From positions 97,512 through 161,511 of the forward strand of contig JANRID010000002.1 of NCBI GenBank assembly GCA_033765305.1: DNA of 64,000 nucleotides, given 5' to 3'. This stretch comes from RDXT01 sp033765305. GTDB lineage: Bacteria; Bacteroidota; Bacteroidia; J057. Below are positions 27,301 through 36,427 of this stretch, one piece after another. The notes under the pieces were generated by a model. It was not told the DNA's origin and made no database searches. It saw only the letters and a program-made list of their open reading frames with translations. Positions within the stretch are counted from its first letter, which is position 1, and each line of letters opens with the position of its first letter. The translations under genes and the position numbers were made by a program.

Positions 27301-30300
27301 TGCTGATCGTAGGCACGTGCTCTACCACGATCCCTGCGAGGGTATCGTTGCTGTTGAGCGTATCGCCCGCCAGGATGGCCCAGCAGTCGAAGGTATAGGC
27401 ACCGACCGTGGAGAGGTTGGCGGTGGAGGTGAACGTGTACACGCCGTTTGCGCCGGGCGCGATGTTCACGGTAGCGGTCTCGGTGACCGGGGCACCTCCG
27501 TTGATGCGGTAGGATACCTGCAGCGAGGTGATCGGCTGCGTACCTTCATTGGAGACGGCGATTGTCACCGGCAGCGAGGTGCCGAGGTTACAGCCGTCGA
27601 TGGGGGAAGTCATGGCAGCCAGCGCCACATCGAAGGGCGGGCGGTCGAAGATGCGGAGGTTGTCGAAGGCGAAGCCGTTGCCGATCACCGATCCATCCGA
27701 GCCGAAGGCAATGCGCAGCAGCACGGAAGACTGGCCGCCGAGGCCGCTCAGGTCATTTTGAGCCGTGACCCAGCCGTTAGAGCCGTTGCCGAGATAGCCG
27801 CACCAGCTGTCGTCAGAGCCGCCGGGCTGCGAGATCGTCGCATCTTCATTGTACCAGTTGTTCGGATCGCCGAAGGCACCGACCGTCTGCCAGGTAACGC
27901 CGTTGTTGATCGAAGACTGGAGCACCGCGCCGTCCCAGTTGGTTTCCGACTCCCACCAGATGTCCAGCTGGATCACCGGAGCGATCAGGCTGCTCAGGTT
28001 GAAGCAGGGACCGAGCACGAAGGACTGGTCGTTGTTGTTGTACTGGCCGGTGAGGCCGCCGTTCACCCAGGCATTGACGCCGGATGCGGCACCCTGAATC
28101 ACCGTCTTGGCGGGCGTACCCAGGGCCCAGGTGCCGTTGACACCGCCGGGCTGCCAGCCGCCGGGGCCGTTCTCGAAGCCTTCCTCGTAGGGGAACACCG
28201 AGATCGTCGGGATATGCTGCACTTGAACGCCGGCCAGGGTGTCGTTGTCGTTGACCGTATCATTGGGCAGGGTCACCCACACGTTGAAGGTGTACAAACC
28301 GGGCGTGCCCAGGTTGGCAAGCGTGGTAAAGGTGTAGTTCGCCGTAGCGCCGGGAGCCACCGTCTGGTTAACCGTCTCCGTCACCGGCGTGCCGCCGTTG
28401 ATCTGGTAGGAGAGACTGATGGTGCTGAAGCTCTGCGAGCCCAGGTTTTCGTAGCTGACCGTAACTGCCGTGCTGCTGGTGAGGCCGCAGGCCGATACCG
28501 GGGCTACGAGGGCTGCCGCAGCTGCCTCGAAGGGCGGCGGGTCGAAGATCTGGAAGTTGTCGAAGGCAAAGCCGTTGCTTTGCACCGATGCATCGGAGCC
28601 GAAGGCAATGCGCAGGCGCACCGAGGGCTGGCCTGCCAGGCCGGTGAGCGCACGCTCAGCCGTCACCCAGCCGTTGGAGCCGTTGCCGAAGTACCCGCAC
28701 CAGCTGGCCGAAGAGCCGCCGGGCTGCGCAATGGTAAAGTCTTCGTTGTACCAGTTGTTCGGGTCGCCGAAGGCACCCACGGTCTGCCAGGTCGTACCGC
28801 CGTCGATGGAGCTTTGCAGCACGGCGCCGTCCCAGTTGGTTTCCGACTCCCACCAGATGTCCATGCGCACGATCGGTGCGGCCAGGCTGGTGAAGTTGAA
28901 GCAGGGGCCGAGCACAAAGGACTGCTCGCTGGGGCCGTAGCCCGTGCCGGCAGCGCCGCCGGTATTCCAGGCGTTCACGCCGCTGGCAGCGCCCTGGATC
29001 ACGCTCATCGCCGGGGTGCTGAGCACCCAGGAGGAGTTGGTGCCGCCTGCCGTCCAGCCTGCGGGGCCTGCCTCGAAGTCGGCCAGGTACGGATAGGTGG
29101 ACACTGCGGCGCCGAAGTTGGTCACCGTCTTGGACGAAGTGTTGTTGCCCTGCACGGTATCAGCCGGGCTGGTATGGTCCACATCGACCGTGATGGTGTA
29201 GGTGCCGGCGGCTGCGAGGTTGGCCGTTGCAGCAAAGGTATAGTTCAGCGTCGCGCCGGGTGCCAGCGGGCCGGGCACGTTCTCCGGAGCCGTGAAGGGG
29301 CCGCCATTGACCGAGAACGAAGCCACAATGTTGGTCAGCGGAGCGGAACCGGCGTTGATGATCTGCACCTGCACCTGCTCGGCAGCTGTAAGGCCGCAGG
29401 CGGTGACAGGCGTCAGGATATTGCCGGCAGCCACGTCGATCGGTGCAGGCTGGAAGATCCGGATGTCGTCGATGGCCATGTCGCCATCGAAGCTCGCGCC
29501 CCGGATGCCGCGGAAGACCAGCTGGATGGTGCCGCTCGCAAAAGGCGAGAGATCCACCACAGCGCTGTCCCAGGGCGAGGTTTCGAAGGGCTGCTGCGGA
29601 CCGCTGAGGGTCCAGACGAGCGTTTCGGTTACCCCTTGCTTCACCAGCACCTGCAGGGTGCCCATGTTCGGGCCTGCCATGTGGTAGAAGAACTCCATCT
29701 TGGGCGCGCTCAGCGGGCTGAGGTCGATACAGGGGCTGATCAGGTTGGTCACATCGCCCTGAATCCCGAACGAAGCCTCGGTAAACATGTAGACAATCCC
29801 GTTGGGCGTATGGTCCGCCGTAGGGCCGGTGTTGGCCGAAGGCGTCGAGGTGCTGCTTACGTACCAGTTGAAGGTGCTGGTGGCGTTGCGGGTCCAGCCG
29901 TTGGCCACCGTACCGGGCGAGCCGGGCGTAAAGGTCTCGAAGTTCTCCGTAAACGCGCCCGAAATCACCGGCAGCGAGGTCGCTGCGCCGTTGAGGGAGT
30001 CGTTCAGGGTGTTGGCATCCCCGGCGGCACTGGTATAGGCCTTGAGCGTGTACGCGCCGGGCACAGCCAGATTCGCGGGGGCCGGGATGGCTACGTCCAG
30101 GTCGCCCAGGAGCGGCAGCGTGCCGACGTTGACCGTGGTGCTGATGTTCTGCGGGCCGCCGGGGCCGGTGATCAGGGCACCGACCGTGACCGGCGTGGCG
30201 GAAAAGTCGAGGGGCTGGTTGCCGAAGTTGCGGATGCGCACCGTGACAGTTTCCGTAGCGCCGTAGCAGGCGCTGCCGGCTGGGCTGAGGATGGACAGCG

Positions 30301-31813
30301 GACCTGCATCCACGGGGGGCGGGTTGCTTACTTCCACATCATCGATGGCGAGGTCGCCGGTGATGCCGGTGCCTTTGATAGCGCGGAACTCCAGCTGCAC
30401 CACCTGTCCGGCGAAGGGCGTCAGATCCACCTGCGCCTGCAGCCAGGGCGAGGTTTCGAGCGGCTGCTGCTGGCCGGAGAGGCTGAACACCTGGGTGCTG
30501 ACACCGCCTGCGATGGCATATACCTGTAGGGTGCCCATGGTGGCGCCGTTCATGTGGTACCAGAAGGTGAGGCGCGGCGTAACTGTGCCGCCGAGGTCGA
30601 TACAGGGCGAGAAAAGCCGGTAGCTGGAGCCGTTGGCGCCGCCGCTGGCCTCCAGGAACATATAGACCTGGCCGCCGGGGGTGTGGTTGGTGCTGGGGCC
30701 GGTGGAGCCGGTCGGGGTGCCGTTGATGTCCACCTGCCAGCCTGCCGTGGCCGAAGAGCCCTGGCTGGTCCAGCCGTTGTTGAGCACGCCGGGGGTGCCG
30801 GGAGTGAAGTTCTCAAAGGTCTCCACGAAGGGCAGCGGCGCGAGAAGCGGCGTGATGAAGCTGTTGAACAGCGTGTCGTTCAGCACGTTGCCGTCGTTGG
30901 CGAGCGAGCCCCAGCCTTTCACGGAGTAGAAGGTGTTGGGGAGGGGGAAGCTGCCCGGCGCGGTGAAGGTGTACACGGCGGTATCGCCGGGGTTCAGCGT
31001 AGCCGAGGTTGTTTCCGTGATGACCGTGCCGCCATCCACCTGATAGCTCAGCGGGATGTTGCTGAACGGCGTGCTGCCCACGTTGGTATAGCGCATCGTG
31101 ATGGGGGTGCTGCCGTACGTACAGTTCTGCACGGGCACCGTGAGGCTGATGAGCTTGAAGTCGTTGGGCGAAGGATCGTAGATCTGGATGTTGTCGAAGG
31201 CGAAGCCGTCGTCCTGCACCGAGGGATCTGCGCCGAAGGCGATACGCAGGCGCACGTTGGCCTGGCCGGCGAGGCCGGTGAGCGCATGCTCGGCAGTCAG
31301 CCAGCCGTTGGATCCGTTGTTGCTGTTCACCCGGCCCGACCAGCCTTTCTGCTGCCCGCCAGGGTTGCCGTTGATCGTACCGTCGGTGTACCAGTTCACC
31401 GGATCGCCCACGTTGCCGATGGTGACCCAGCTGAAGCCGCCGTCGGTCGATGCCTGCAGCGCAGCGCCGTCCCAGCTGAATTCACTCTCCCACCACACGC
31501 TCAGGCTGATCTGAGGGTTGGTAAGCGTGGTGAAATCGTAGCAGGGGCTGGTCACGGTCGAGTTTTCGCTGGCATTGTAGGTGCCAGTGCCCAATCCCCC
31601 TGTGACCCATGCGTTCACACCTGAAGCCGCACCGATAATGACGCCTTTGGCCGGCGTGCCGAATGCCCAGGTGCTGCTTGTGCCCCCTGAGGTCCAGCCT
31701 GCCTGGCCATTCTCGAAATTTTCCAGGTACGGGTAGGTGCTGATACACGGCTGAGCGACCGCCTGGTAGCTCATCCATGCCAATACCATTACACACGTAA
31801 AAAAATGCTTCAT
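24398..31813 (-). CDS. Giant T9SS-secreted multimodular adhesin-like protein
   Basis: A 2471-residue protein. Signal peptide ends AVAQ. Then six MAM-like or jelly-roll modules occur, each opening with FENGxxGW-type sequence and closing with FAFDNxQI or AIDDxxI; most are followed by a CARDB-like Ig domain (GDTAVYTF, NDNDTLAG-type ends). After about residue 1770 come an Ig-like segment (ADSICATDSASF), five short VDLGPD...LWST repeats, a PKD domain (YSWDFGDGSAGSSAANPVHTY) and a type A T9SS sorting domain (TVSPNPNTGVFFL to the end). It is exported across the outer membrane by the Por/T9SS machine and attached or released. Probably adhesion, matrix or gliding related. Modules 4 and 5 are nearly identical over long stretches. 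Confidence 0.88.
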   Translation of the reverse strand: MKHFFTCVMVLAWMSYQAVAQPCISTYPYLENFENGQAGWTSGGTSSTWAFGTPAKGVIIGAASGVNAWVTGGLGTGTYNASENSTVTSPCYDFTTLTNPQISLSVWWESEFSWDGAALQASTDGGFSWVTIGNVGDPVNWYTDGTINGNPGGQQKGWSGRVNSNNGSNGWLTAEHALTGLAGQANVRLRIAFGADPSVQDDGFAFDNIQIYDPSPNDFKLISLTVPVQNCTYGSTPITMRYTNVGSTPFSNIPLSYQVDGGTVITETTSATLNPGDTAVYTFTAPGSFPLPNTFYSVKGWGSLANDGNVLNDTLFNSFITPLLAPLPFVETFENFTPGTPGVLNNGWTSQGSSATAGWQVDINGTPTGSTGPSTNHTPGGQVYMFLEASGGANGSSYRLFSPCIDLGGTVTPRLTFWYHMNGATMGTLQVYAIAGGVSTQVFSLSGQQQPLETSPWLQAQVDLTPFAGQVVQLEFRAIKGTGITGDLAIDDVEVSNPPPVDAGPLSILSPAGSACYGATETVTVRIRNFGNQPLDFSATPVTVGALITGPGGPQNISTTVNVGTLPLLGDLDVAIPAPANLAVPGAYTLKAYTSAAGDANTLNDSLNGAATSLPVISGAFTENFETFTPGSPGTVANGWTRNATSTFNWYVSSTSTPSANTGPTADHTPNGIVYMFTEASFGIQGDVTNLISPCIDLSPLSAPKMEFFYHMAGPNMGTLQVLVKQGVTETLVWTLSGPQQPFETSPWDSAVVDLSPFASGTIQLVFRGIRGASFDGDMAIDDIRIFQPAPIDVAAGNILTPVTACGLTAAEQVQVQIINAGSAPLTNIVASFSVNGGPFTAPENVPGPLAPGATLNYTFAATANLAAAGTYTITVDVDHTSPADTVQGNNTSSKTVTNFGAAVSTYPYLADFEAGPAGWTAGGTNSSWVLSTPAMSVIQGAASGVNAWNTGGAAGTGYGPSEQSFVLGPCFNFTSLAAPIVRMDIWWESETNWDGAVLQSSIDGGTTWQTVGAFGDPNNWYNEDFTIAQPGGSSASWCGYFGNGSNGWVTAERALTGLAGQPSVRLRIAFGSDASVQSNGFAFDNFQIFDPPPFEAAAAALVAPVSACGLTSSTAVTVSYENLGSQSFSTISLSYQINGGTPVTETVNQTVAPGATANYTFTTLANLGTPGLYTFNVWVTLPNDTVNDNDTLAGVQVQHIPTISVFPYEEGFENGPGGWQPGGVNGTWALGTPAKTVIQGAASGVNAWVNGGLTGQYNNNDQSFVLGPCFNLSSLIAPVIQLDIWWESETNWDGAVLQSSINNGVTWQTVGAFGDPNNWYNEDATISQPGGSDDSWCGYLGNGSNGWVTAQNDLSGLGGQSSVLLRIAFGSDGSVIGNGFAFDNLRIFDRPPFDVALAAMTSPIDGCNLGTSLPVTIAVSNEGTQPITSLQVSYRINGGAPVTETATVNIAPGANGVYTFTSTANLSTVGAYTFDCWAILAGDTLNSNDTLAGIVVEHVPTISSFPYEESFELGTGGWVADGTNSSWALGTPAKAIIQGAASGVNAWTTGGLGTGTYNSGEESFVVSPCFNFTGIANPVIQLSIWRQTFFDDGAVLQASINGGATWVTIGGLNDQVNWYNTTFFGNLPGGSPAGWGGSSNGWVTARRPLTGTGNQANVRVRILFDANTGAQSDGFAFDKIFIYNLQNEDLGVASVVDPIAEICSTDSATVEVEIVNYGLLPQTNIPVTVQVSGPQPATISGVFTGTVNPGDTASFVVGTFDASQGGLFELSSYAAFPGDTTSFNDSTVFNVTVTLTATEPIVFADSICATDSASFTLMAMGPGGTSIVWYDQPGGSIIAEGDTFVTPILTANTTYYAQAANLVSNSSFTPESNTIGGGGFYTFFSDGLVFTAEQAFTLNSVRVYPQSAGTIVVNLFNSAGALVTSSPFSFGGTVPDTVLSLNWEILPGTDYEMNLAGTTLAVGGVFRNTSGAVYPYTVPGVVSITDAINGLGPSGFYYFFYDWSITALGCPSGLVPVTATFLPPVAVNLGPDGTQCEGFELDAFEPTVVSYQWNNDPNLNTPTLPVSQTGIYTVQVTNNFGCTGADTVVLIVIPSPDVDLGPDTTNCGSLVLSAGNPGATYLWSTNANTQTINVTQSGTYAVTVTALGCPATDSVTVTINALPEVDLGPNQTTCLPLTLDAGNPGSTYLWSTTETTQTISVVPPTAGSQVVSVTVTSPQGCETTDQITLFAGVPPVVNLGPDAAGCDSVQLTADVLNVNYLWSTGATTQSIFATASGTYSVTVSDAQGCEATDQIVVTVSETPEAAASFENNDYDFTINFVNQSTPAAGATYSWDFGDGSAGSSAANPVHTYQFPGSFLVTLTVRNECGVDTVSFVVGGVNIDEDAFARAFTVSPNPNTGVFFLMNENIKAESLVIDVIDAHGRVIQSETQSYLNGELRHKIDLTRHAEGLYTLRISDGLRTVFKHVVRE

Positions 31814-31841
31814 GTCAGCTTAGTTGACGTATTGAATGTTA

Positions 31842-31874
31842 GAAATATAAGAGGGTTTTGATCAAAAATCCAAC
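31842..31874 (-). promoter_or_regulatory. Possible Bacteroidota promoter for the giant T9SS gene
   Basis: Read on the minus strand: GTTG (31874-31871), a 21-base spacer, then TATATTTC (31849-31842), close to the -33 TTTG / -7 TAnnTTTG pattern, about 28 bases before the ATG at 31813. One mismatch in each box. Confidence 0.4.
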
Positions 31875-32020
31875 CGGCAGCGCCGCCTGGGCTTCACAAT
31901 CCGGTAGCAATTCCTCGAAAAAAGGTAACAATAAGCTGATTACCAGTTCATTGTTTGCAATATGCCGTATGCAGAAATCGTTTCCGATTTCCGGATTTCC
32001 CGATGTTGGAACCGGGGAGA

Positions 32021-33016
32021 TTAATTGGCGATTTTGAGTGTAAATGCGAAGTTCGTGCCCTCGCCCACGATGCTGTGCACCTCGATTTCCTCGCCATGCA
32101 TCTTCAGCAGGTGCTTGCAGATGGCCAGGCCCAGGCCGGTGCCGCCTTTCTCCCGCGAGCGGCTCTTGTCCACCCGGTAAAAGCGGTTGAAAATTTTCTC
32201 CAGATGCTCCGCGTCGATGCCGGGGCCGTTGTCCTGGACGCTGATGTAGAGCTTGCCCGGCGCCTGGCGGGTCTCCAGCATGATGGTCACCATGCCTTCC
32301 GAATCCCCATATTTGATGGCATTGTCCACCAGGTTGGTCAGCACCTGCTGGATCCGCTCCCGGTCGGCCAGCACCAGCGTCTGCTCGTGGCCGTTGGGCA
32401 GGATACGGCAGGATACGTTGCGGTTTTTCTTGGTGAATTTATACTCCAGCGAATCGATGACGTCGTTGACCAGCTCGAAAATCGAAAACCGCCGGATCTT
32501 CAGATCCATTTCCCCCGACTCGGCCTGCGTGATGATGAGCAGGTCCTGCACGAGGCTCGACAGGCGGTCGGCGTTTTTCATGGCTTTCTTGAGAAACTTG
32601 ATCCGCACCCGGTCATCGTCGATGGCACCGTCCATCAGGGTGTGGATGAATCCCTGCACGGCGAAAATCGGGGTCTTCAGCTCGTGCGAGACATCGCCCA
32701 GAAATTCCCGGCGGTAGGCTTCGAGGTCTTTGAGCTTTTTGATCTCGCGCTGGTTGCCGGTCGTCACGCTTTTGAGCCGGCGGAATACGACCCATTCCAG
32801 GGTGAGGCTGAGGCTGAAAAAACAGATCAGAAAGAAGATCAGCCCTTCGTACAGCATGAAATCGGACAGCCCCACATGCAGCGATTCGAGGGCCAGATAG
32901 ACCACCGTAAACAAGGCAGACAGCCCCAGGGATAGCCATACGGACGATGGGAGCCGGTTATTCATCATTCGCTGCTTCAGCTTCTCTGTTACGATCTTAC
33001 GCAGGGCCGGGCTCAC
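32021..33016 (-). CDS. Sensor histidine kinase (PhoR-like), no adjacent regulator
   Basis: A 331-residue inner-membrane kinase: two transmembrane helices (about 26-46 and 53-76) with almost no periplasmic loop, then HisKA with the phosphorylated His111 in FLGDVSHELKTP, and HATPase_c with N box NLVDNAIKYGD, G1 DNGPGI and G2 KGGTGLGLAI. The absence of a large sensor domain suggests it senses the membrane or a partner protein. No response regulator gene is adjacent, so its output partner must be elsewhere. It lies between the TonB receptor and the giant T9SS gene, on the same strand as both. Confidence 0.93.
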   Translation of the reverse strand: MSPALRKIVTEKLKQRMMNNRLPSSVWLSLGLSALFTVVYLALESLHVGLSDFMLYEGLIFFLICFFSLSLTLEWVVFRRLKSVTTGNQREIKKLKDLEAYRREFLGDVSHELKTPIFAVQGFIHTLMDGAIDDDRVRIKFLKKAMKNADRLSSLVQDLLIITQAESGEMDLKIRRFSIFELVNDVIDSLEYKFTKKNRNVSCRILPNGHEQTLVLADRERIQQVLTNLVDNAIKYGDSEGMVTIMLETRQAPGKLYISVQDNGPGIDAEHLEKIFNRFYRVDKSRSREKGGTGLGLAICKHLLKMHGEEIEVHSIVGEGTNFAFTLKIAN

Positions 33017-33125
33017 ATCAAAAGCAGGTCGATAAATTAACAGTCACGTAAACTACGGGAAATGCGCGCCGGAAGCAAGCTCCCGGCGCACAAACATATG
33101 CATCCCATCCCGGCCTGCGCCGTTC

Positions 33126-35372
33126 CTACTCCGCCCGCCGCAGGCTCCACCGGAAGCCCGCATACCACATCCGCCCGAAAATGGGCGCCCAGATCATCGA
33201 CGCATCGAAATAGGGGCCATAGGGATTGCCCGGCGCGATGATCGGCTGCGGCTGCGTGTAGTCCAGCGCGTTTTCGATCCCGGCATAGAGATCCAGCCCC
33301 AGGCGCTCGAATCGCTTCGCAAGCTGGCCGTGCACGGTCATGAAGCCCGGGGTCTGCGCAGGCCGCTGATAGGCTTCCGGATTGGCCTCGGTATCAGGCA
33401 GCCGCTGGCTGCCGGTCCACTGCCAGGTCAGGTCCGCATGCCAGCCGCTGCGGGTTTTGTACTCCGCATTGAAGAATCCGCGCTGCTGCGGCACGAAGGG
33501 CCGCTCGCGCAGCCCGGCGGCGTAGGTGACCTGCACCTGCTGGTATTTCCATGCGGCGCGCAGATTCAGCCGCTTCACGGCTTCGTACGAGGCGCTTACC
33601 TGCACGCTGTGCGCGAAGGAGGGGCCCTCCAGGTTGTAGAACCGGATGGCCTGCGGGCTGGCATCGAGATCGGCCACCACCTGCTGCGTGAACCAGGTGT
33701 AGTAATATTCTGCCGCCACCTGGCCGGGGCGGTAGTCGAGCCGGAAATCCCGGCTGAGGGTCAGGCCGGTATTCCAGGCTACCTCCGGCTGCAGGCCGTA
33801 GGCGGTGCTGCCCGGCACGCTGAAGATGCGCGAGCTGGCCATGACGCCGCTGTATTCCGCAAACACATTCGCCGTGCGCTGCCCCCGCCCGATGGACGCC
33901 CGGAGCACGGTCTTGCTGTCCGGCGCGTAGCGCGCATGCAGGCGCGGGGTGACAAACCAGCCGAAGAGGTTGTGCCGGTCGGCCCGGAGGCCTGCTACCA
34001 GGCTGAACTTGTCCGGCCATTGGTACGAATACTCCGCGAATGCCCCCGGCACGACTTCCCGCCGGCTGAAGGGCAGGCTGGTGAACAGCTCGCCGAACTG
34101 GTCGTAGAGCAGGCTCATGCCCATGCGGTACTGGTGATTGGTCGTACCGATGATGGACTGGTAGATCAGGTTCGCGTACCCGTTGCGGTGCTCGCCTTCG
34201 TAGCGGGTGCGCCCGAAGTAGGCCTCCTGGGTGTATCGGGAGGCCGAAAGCTGGAGGCCGATGCTGGTCATGGGCTTGCCGCGGAACACGTAGCCCAGCT
34301 TGGACCAGGCGCCGGCCTGGGCGGCGCGCAGCTCCAGGCCATAGAGGTCCTGATGGTCCTGGTGGGGGTCGCCAATGGGCGAAAGGTTTTCATGAAAGCC
34401 CATCTGCCCGCCCTGGCGCACATCCTGCATGGCATGCAGCCCTGCCTGGAACTCGAGGCCCCCGGGGCCGCTGTAGCGCCAGCGCTGGAGCACATTCCAC
34501 TGCCGCGTGCGGGGCATGTCCAGAAACCCGTCGCCGTTCTGGTCGTGCGTGCGGGTGCGGCGGCTGGCATGCGCCAGCAGGGCCATGCCCCATCGCTCGT
34601 TCAGGGACTGATTGACCGCCACATTGCCTTCGTAGCGCCCGCCCTGCCCGATGTACCCGTTCACGTGCAGCCATTCCTGGTCGAAGGGCTTGCGCAGCTC
34701 CACGTTGATCTGGCCGGCGACGGCTTCGTAGCCGTTGACCACCGAGCCGGCGCCTTTGGAAATCTGGATGCTTTCGATCCAGGAGCCGGGCACATAGTCC
34801 AGCCCGATGCCTGTGGAGAGCCCCCGGATACCGGGCATGCTCTCGCGGGTGATCTGGGTATAGGGGCCGGCGAGGCCCAGCAGCTGAATCTGCTTGGCGC
34901 CGGTGAGCGCGTCGCTGAAGTTCACATCCACCGACGGATTGGTCTCGAAGGACTCCGACAGGTTGCAGCAGGCGGCTTTGGTCAGCTCGCCGGCGCTGAG
35001 GATTTCCACCTGCATGGCCGACATGCGGTCGATGCGCGTGCCGGACTGCGCCGCTTCGATCTGCACCGCCGCGGCCTGATAGTCGGCCCGGAGCAGCCAC
35101 TCGGCGGTGCCGGCGGCGTGCACCTCGACAGTATCGTCCTGATATCCGGCATAGGCCAGGATCAGCTGCTGCGGAAACTGGCTGATGCGCAGCTCGAAGC
35201 GGCCGGCGCTGTCGGTGAAGGTGCCGGTCTGGAGCGCCGGCAGCCGGAGGATGGCGCCTGCCAGGGGGCGCCGGGTTTCATGGTCCAGCACGCGCCCCTG
35301 CAGCCGGTCCGGCTCCTGCGCCAGGGCGGCGCCATATCCCAACAAGGCAATCAAGCCTGCAATGCGTAGCAT
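33126..35372 (-). CDS. TonB-dependent receptor with carboxypeptidase-like N-terminal domain
   Basis: About 748 residues: signal peptide ending AALAQ; carboxypeptidase-regulatory-like beta-domain (about 22-95, LQGRVLDHETRRPLAGAIL); plug domain (about 115-225, including TRESMPGIRGLSTGIGLDY and VNGYEAVAGQINVELRKPF); then a 22-strand-type barrel to residue 748. It imports a ligand across the outer membrane with TonB energy. The next two genes upstream encode an HMA metal-binding protein and a small HYC/Cys-rich protein, so I infer a metal or metallophore ligand. No SusD gene is adjacent, which argues against a glycan system. Start at 35372 is set by the signal peptide. Confidence 0.9.
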   Translation of the reverse strand: MLRIAGLIALLGYGAALAQEPDRLQGRVLDHETRRPLAGAILRLPALQTGTFTDSAGRFELRISQFPQQLILAYAGYQDDTVEVHAAGTAEWLLRADYQAAAVQIEAAQSGTRIDRMSAMQVEILSAGELTKAACCNLSESFETNPSVDVNFSDALTGAKQIQLLGLAGPYTQITRESMPGIRGLSTGIGLDYVPGSWIESIQISKGAGSVVNGYEAVAGQINVELRKPFDQEWLHVNGYIGQGGRYEGNVAVNQSLNERWGMALLAHASRRTRTHDQNGDGFLDMPRTRQWNVLQRWRYSGPGGLEFQAGLHAMQDVRQGGQMGFHENLSPIGDPHQDHQDLYGLELRAAQAGAWSKLGYVFRGKPMTSIGLQLSASRYTQEAYFGRTRYEGEHRNGYANLIYQSIIGTTNHQYRMGMSLLYDQFGELFTSLPFSRREVVPGAFAEYSYQWPDKFSLVAGLRADRHNLFGWFVTPRLHARYAPDSKTVLRASIGRGQRTANVFAEYSGVMASSRIFSVPGSTAYGLQPEVAWNTGLTLSRDFRLDYRPGQVAAEYYYTWFTQQVVADLDASPQAIRFYNLEGPSFAHSVQVSASYEAVKRLNLRAAWKYQQVQVTYAAGLRERPFVPQQRGFFNAEYKTRSGWHADLTWQWTGSQRLPDTEANPEAYQRPAQTPGFMTVHGQLAKRFERLGLDLYAGIENALDYTQPQPIIAPGNPYGPYFDASMIWAPIFGRMWYAGFRWSLRRAE

Positions 35373-35486
35373 ATATAATAAGGTATCAGCAGTTGCCGGA
35401 TTTGCGCCCGGCGGTATGCTCGTCAGTCGTATCTCCCGGTCCAATGGGCAGGCGCGCAGCGCCAATGGCGCCGCGCACCTTCCGGA

Positions 35487-35837
35487 TCAATGCACCTGCA
35501 CGCCGTTGCGGTACTTGCAGCAGCCAGGCAGCTTGGCGTACACCTCGTCCTTCGCCTTCACCTTGCCGGTGTCATGCCCCACGGCGGCGATGCGGGCGTG
35601 CAGCGCGTCCTCGGTGATCTGGCCGGGCTTGTACACGACCGTCACCTCCTGGGCTTCGCTGCTCCACGAGGCAAATTTGACGCCCTTGACATCGAGCGCG
35701 CCTTCGATGCGGGCTTTGCACATCCCGCAGACGCCGGATACCTGGAATTTGGCGGTGACAGGCGCCTGGGCCTGGAGCGCCTGGGGCTGGAAAGCTGCGA
35801 CGAGCAGCAGGAGGGAAGAAATAAGAATGGCTTTCAT
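35487..35837 (-). CDS. Periplasmic heavy-metal-associated (HMA) domain protein
   Basis: A 116-residue protein with signal peptide ending QALQAQ and an HMA/ferredoxin-like domain (about 28-95). The metal site is GVCGMCKARIE, a CxxC motif as in MerP and CopZ, then VVYKPGQITEDALHARIAAVGHDT. A short extra C-terminal CC pair (LPGCCKY) may add a second thiol site. It likely binds copper, mercury or zinc in the periplasm, working with the TonB receptor downstream (gap 114 bases). The metal cannot be told from sequence. Start at 35837 gives the signal peptide. Confidence 0.85.
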   Translation of the reverse strand: MKAILISSLLLLVAAFQPQALQAQAPVTAKFQVSGVCGMCKARIEGALDVKGVKFASWSSEAQEVTVVYKPGQITEDALHARIAAVGHDTGKVKAKDEVYAKLPGCCKYRNGVQVH

Positions 35838-35931
35838 CGGATCTGACAGTTGAATAGCTGAAGGGAAAAATTGGACGGACATGAAACCGCTTCCGGCAGC
35901 GGCTGCCGGAACCGGTTCAGGCCAAGGCCCT

Positions 35932-36342
35932 TCAGAGGTAGTCGATGAAAGCCCTGTGCAGCACATACAAGGGCGGGCGGCCTGGCGGCGGCGAGACGCC
36001 TGCGGCCAGGGTGCTGAGGGCTTCAGCCGAGGGCTGCGGTGCCGGGGGCAGCAGGATGGGCTGCGGCGCCGGCGCAGCGGGGGCTGCGAGGAGGTGAAAT
36101 GCGGCGGCAGGCGCCTGGATCTGATCGGTGTCGAGCTTCAGCTCGCCGCTGCGGTCGTCGCAGCAGCCGGCGAAGTCCTGCAGGGCGCCGCAGGCGCAGG
36201 CGGGGTCGCCGGCGAGGTCCAGATAGACCGATACGGAGGCCAGCCGGCCCAGGCAGTAATGCAGATGCACGCGCACCCCGACCGACAGGGCCAGATACAC
36301 CCCCAGAAGGAGGACCGATATGCTGCGCAGCATCATGTGCAT
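35932..36342 (-). CDS. Small Cys/His membrane-anchored protein (HYC type) in metal cluster
   Basis: About 136 residues: an N-terminal hydrophobic segment (MLRSISVLLLGVYLALSVGV) then VHLHYCLGRL, a CACG pair and a GCC pair, then a Pro/Ala-rich tail. Small proteins with an HYC motif after a membrane anchor recur beside HMA proteins and TonB receptors in Bacteroidota, and the Cys/His content suggests metal binding. I know no assigned biochemical function. Starts at 36342, 36336 and 36333 are all possible, and a frame extends to 36393. First gene of the putative HYC-HMA-TonB unit. Confidence 0.6.
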   Translation of the reverse strand: MHMMLRSISVLLLGVYLALSVGVRVHLHYCLGRLASVSVYLDLAGDPACACGALQDFAGCCDDRSGELKLDTDQIQAPAAAFHLLAAPAAPAPQPILLPPAPQPSAEALSTLAAGVSPPPGRPPLYVLHRAFIDYL

Positions 36343-36427
36343 ATAAACGTAAAGATAGGGAAATGGGTTGAGTGCTGCGGTGACAAAGGTCACGGGAGCA
36401 GGAAGTAGTCAGTAGGAAGACTGCTTT

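Noticed and set aside
24413..30529. A 2038-codon open frame on the plus strand antisense to the giant T9SS gene
   Set aside because: It is in a fixed frame relation to the real gene, has low-complexity Arg/Gly/His/Glu composition and no domain. High GC and biased codons on the real strand remove stops from the other strand.
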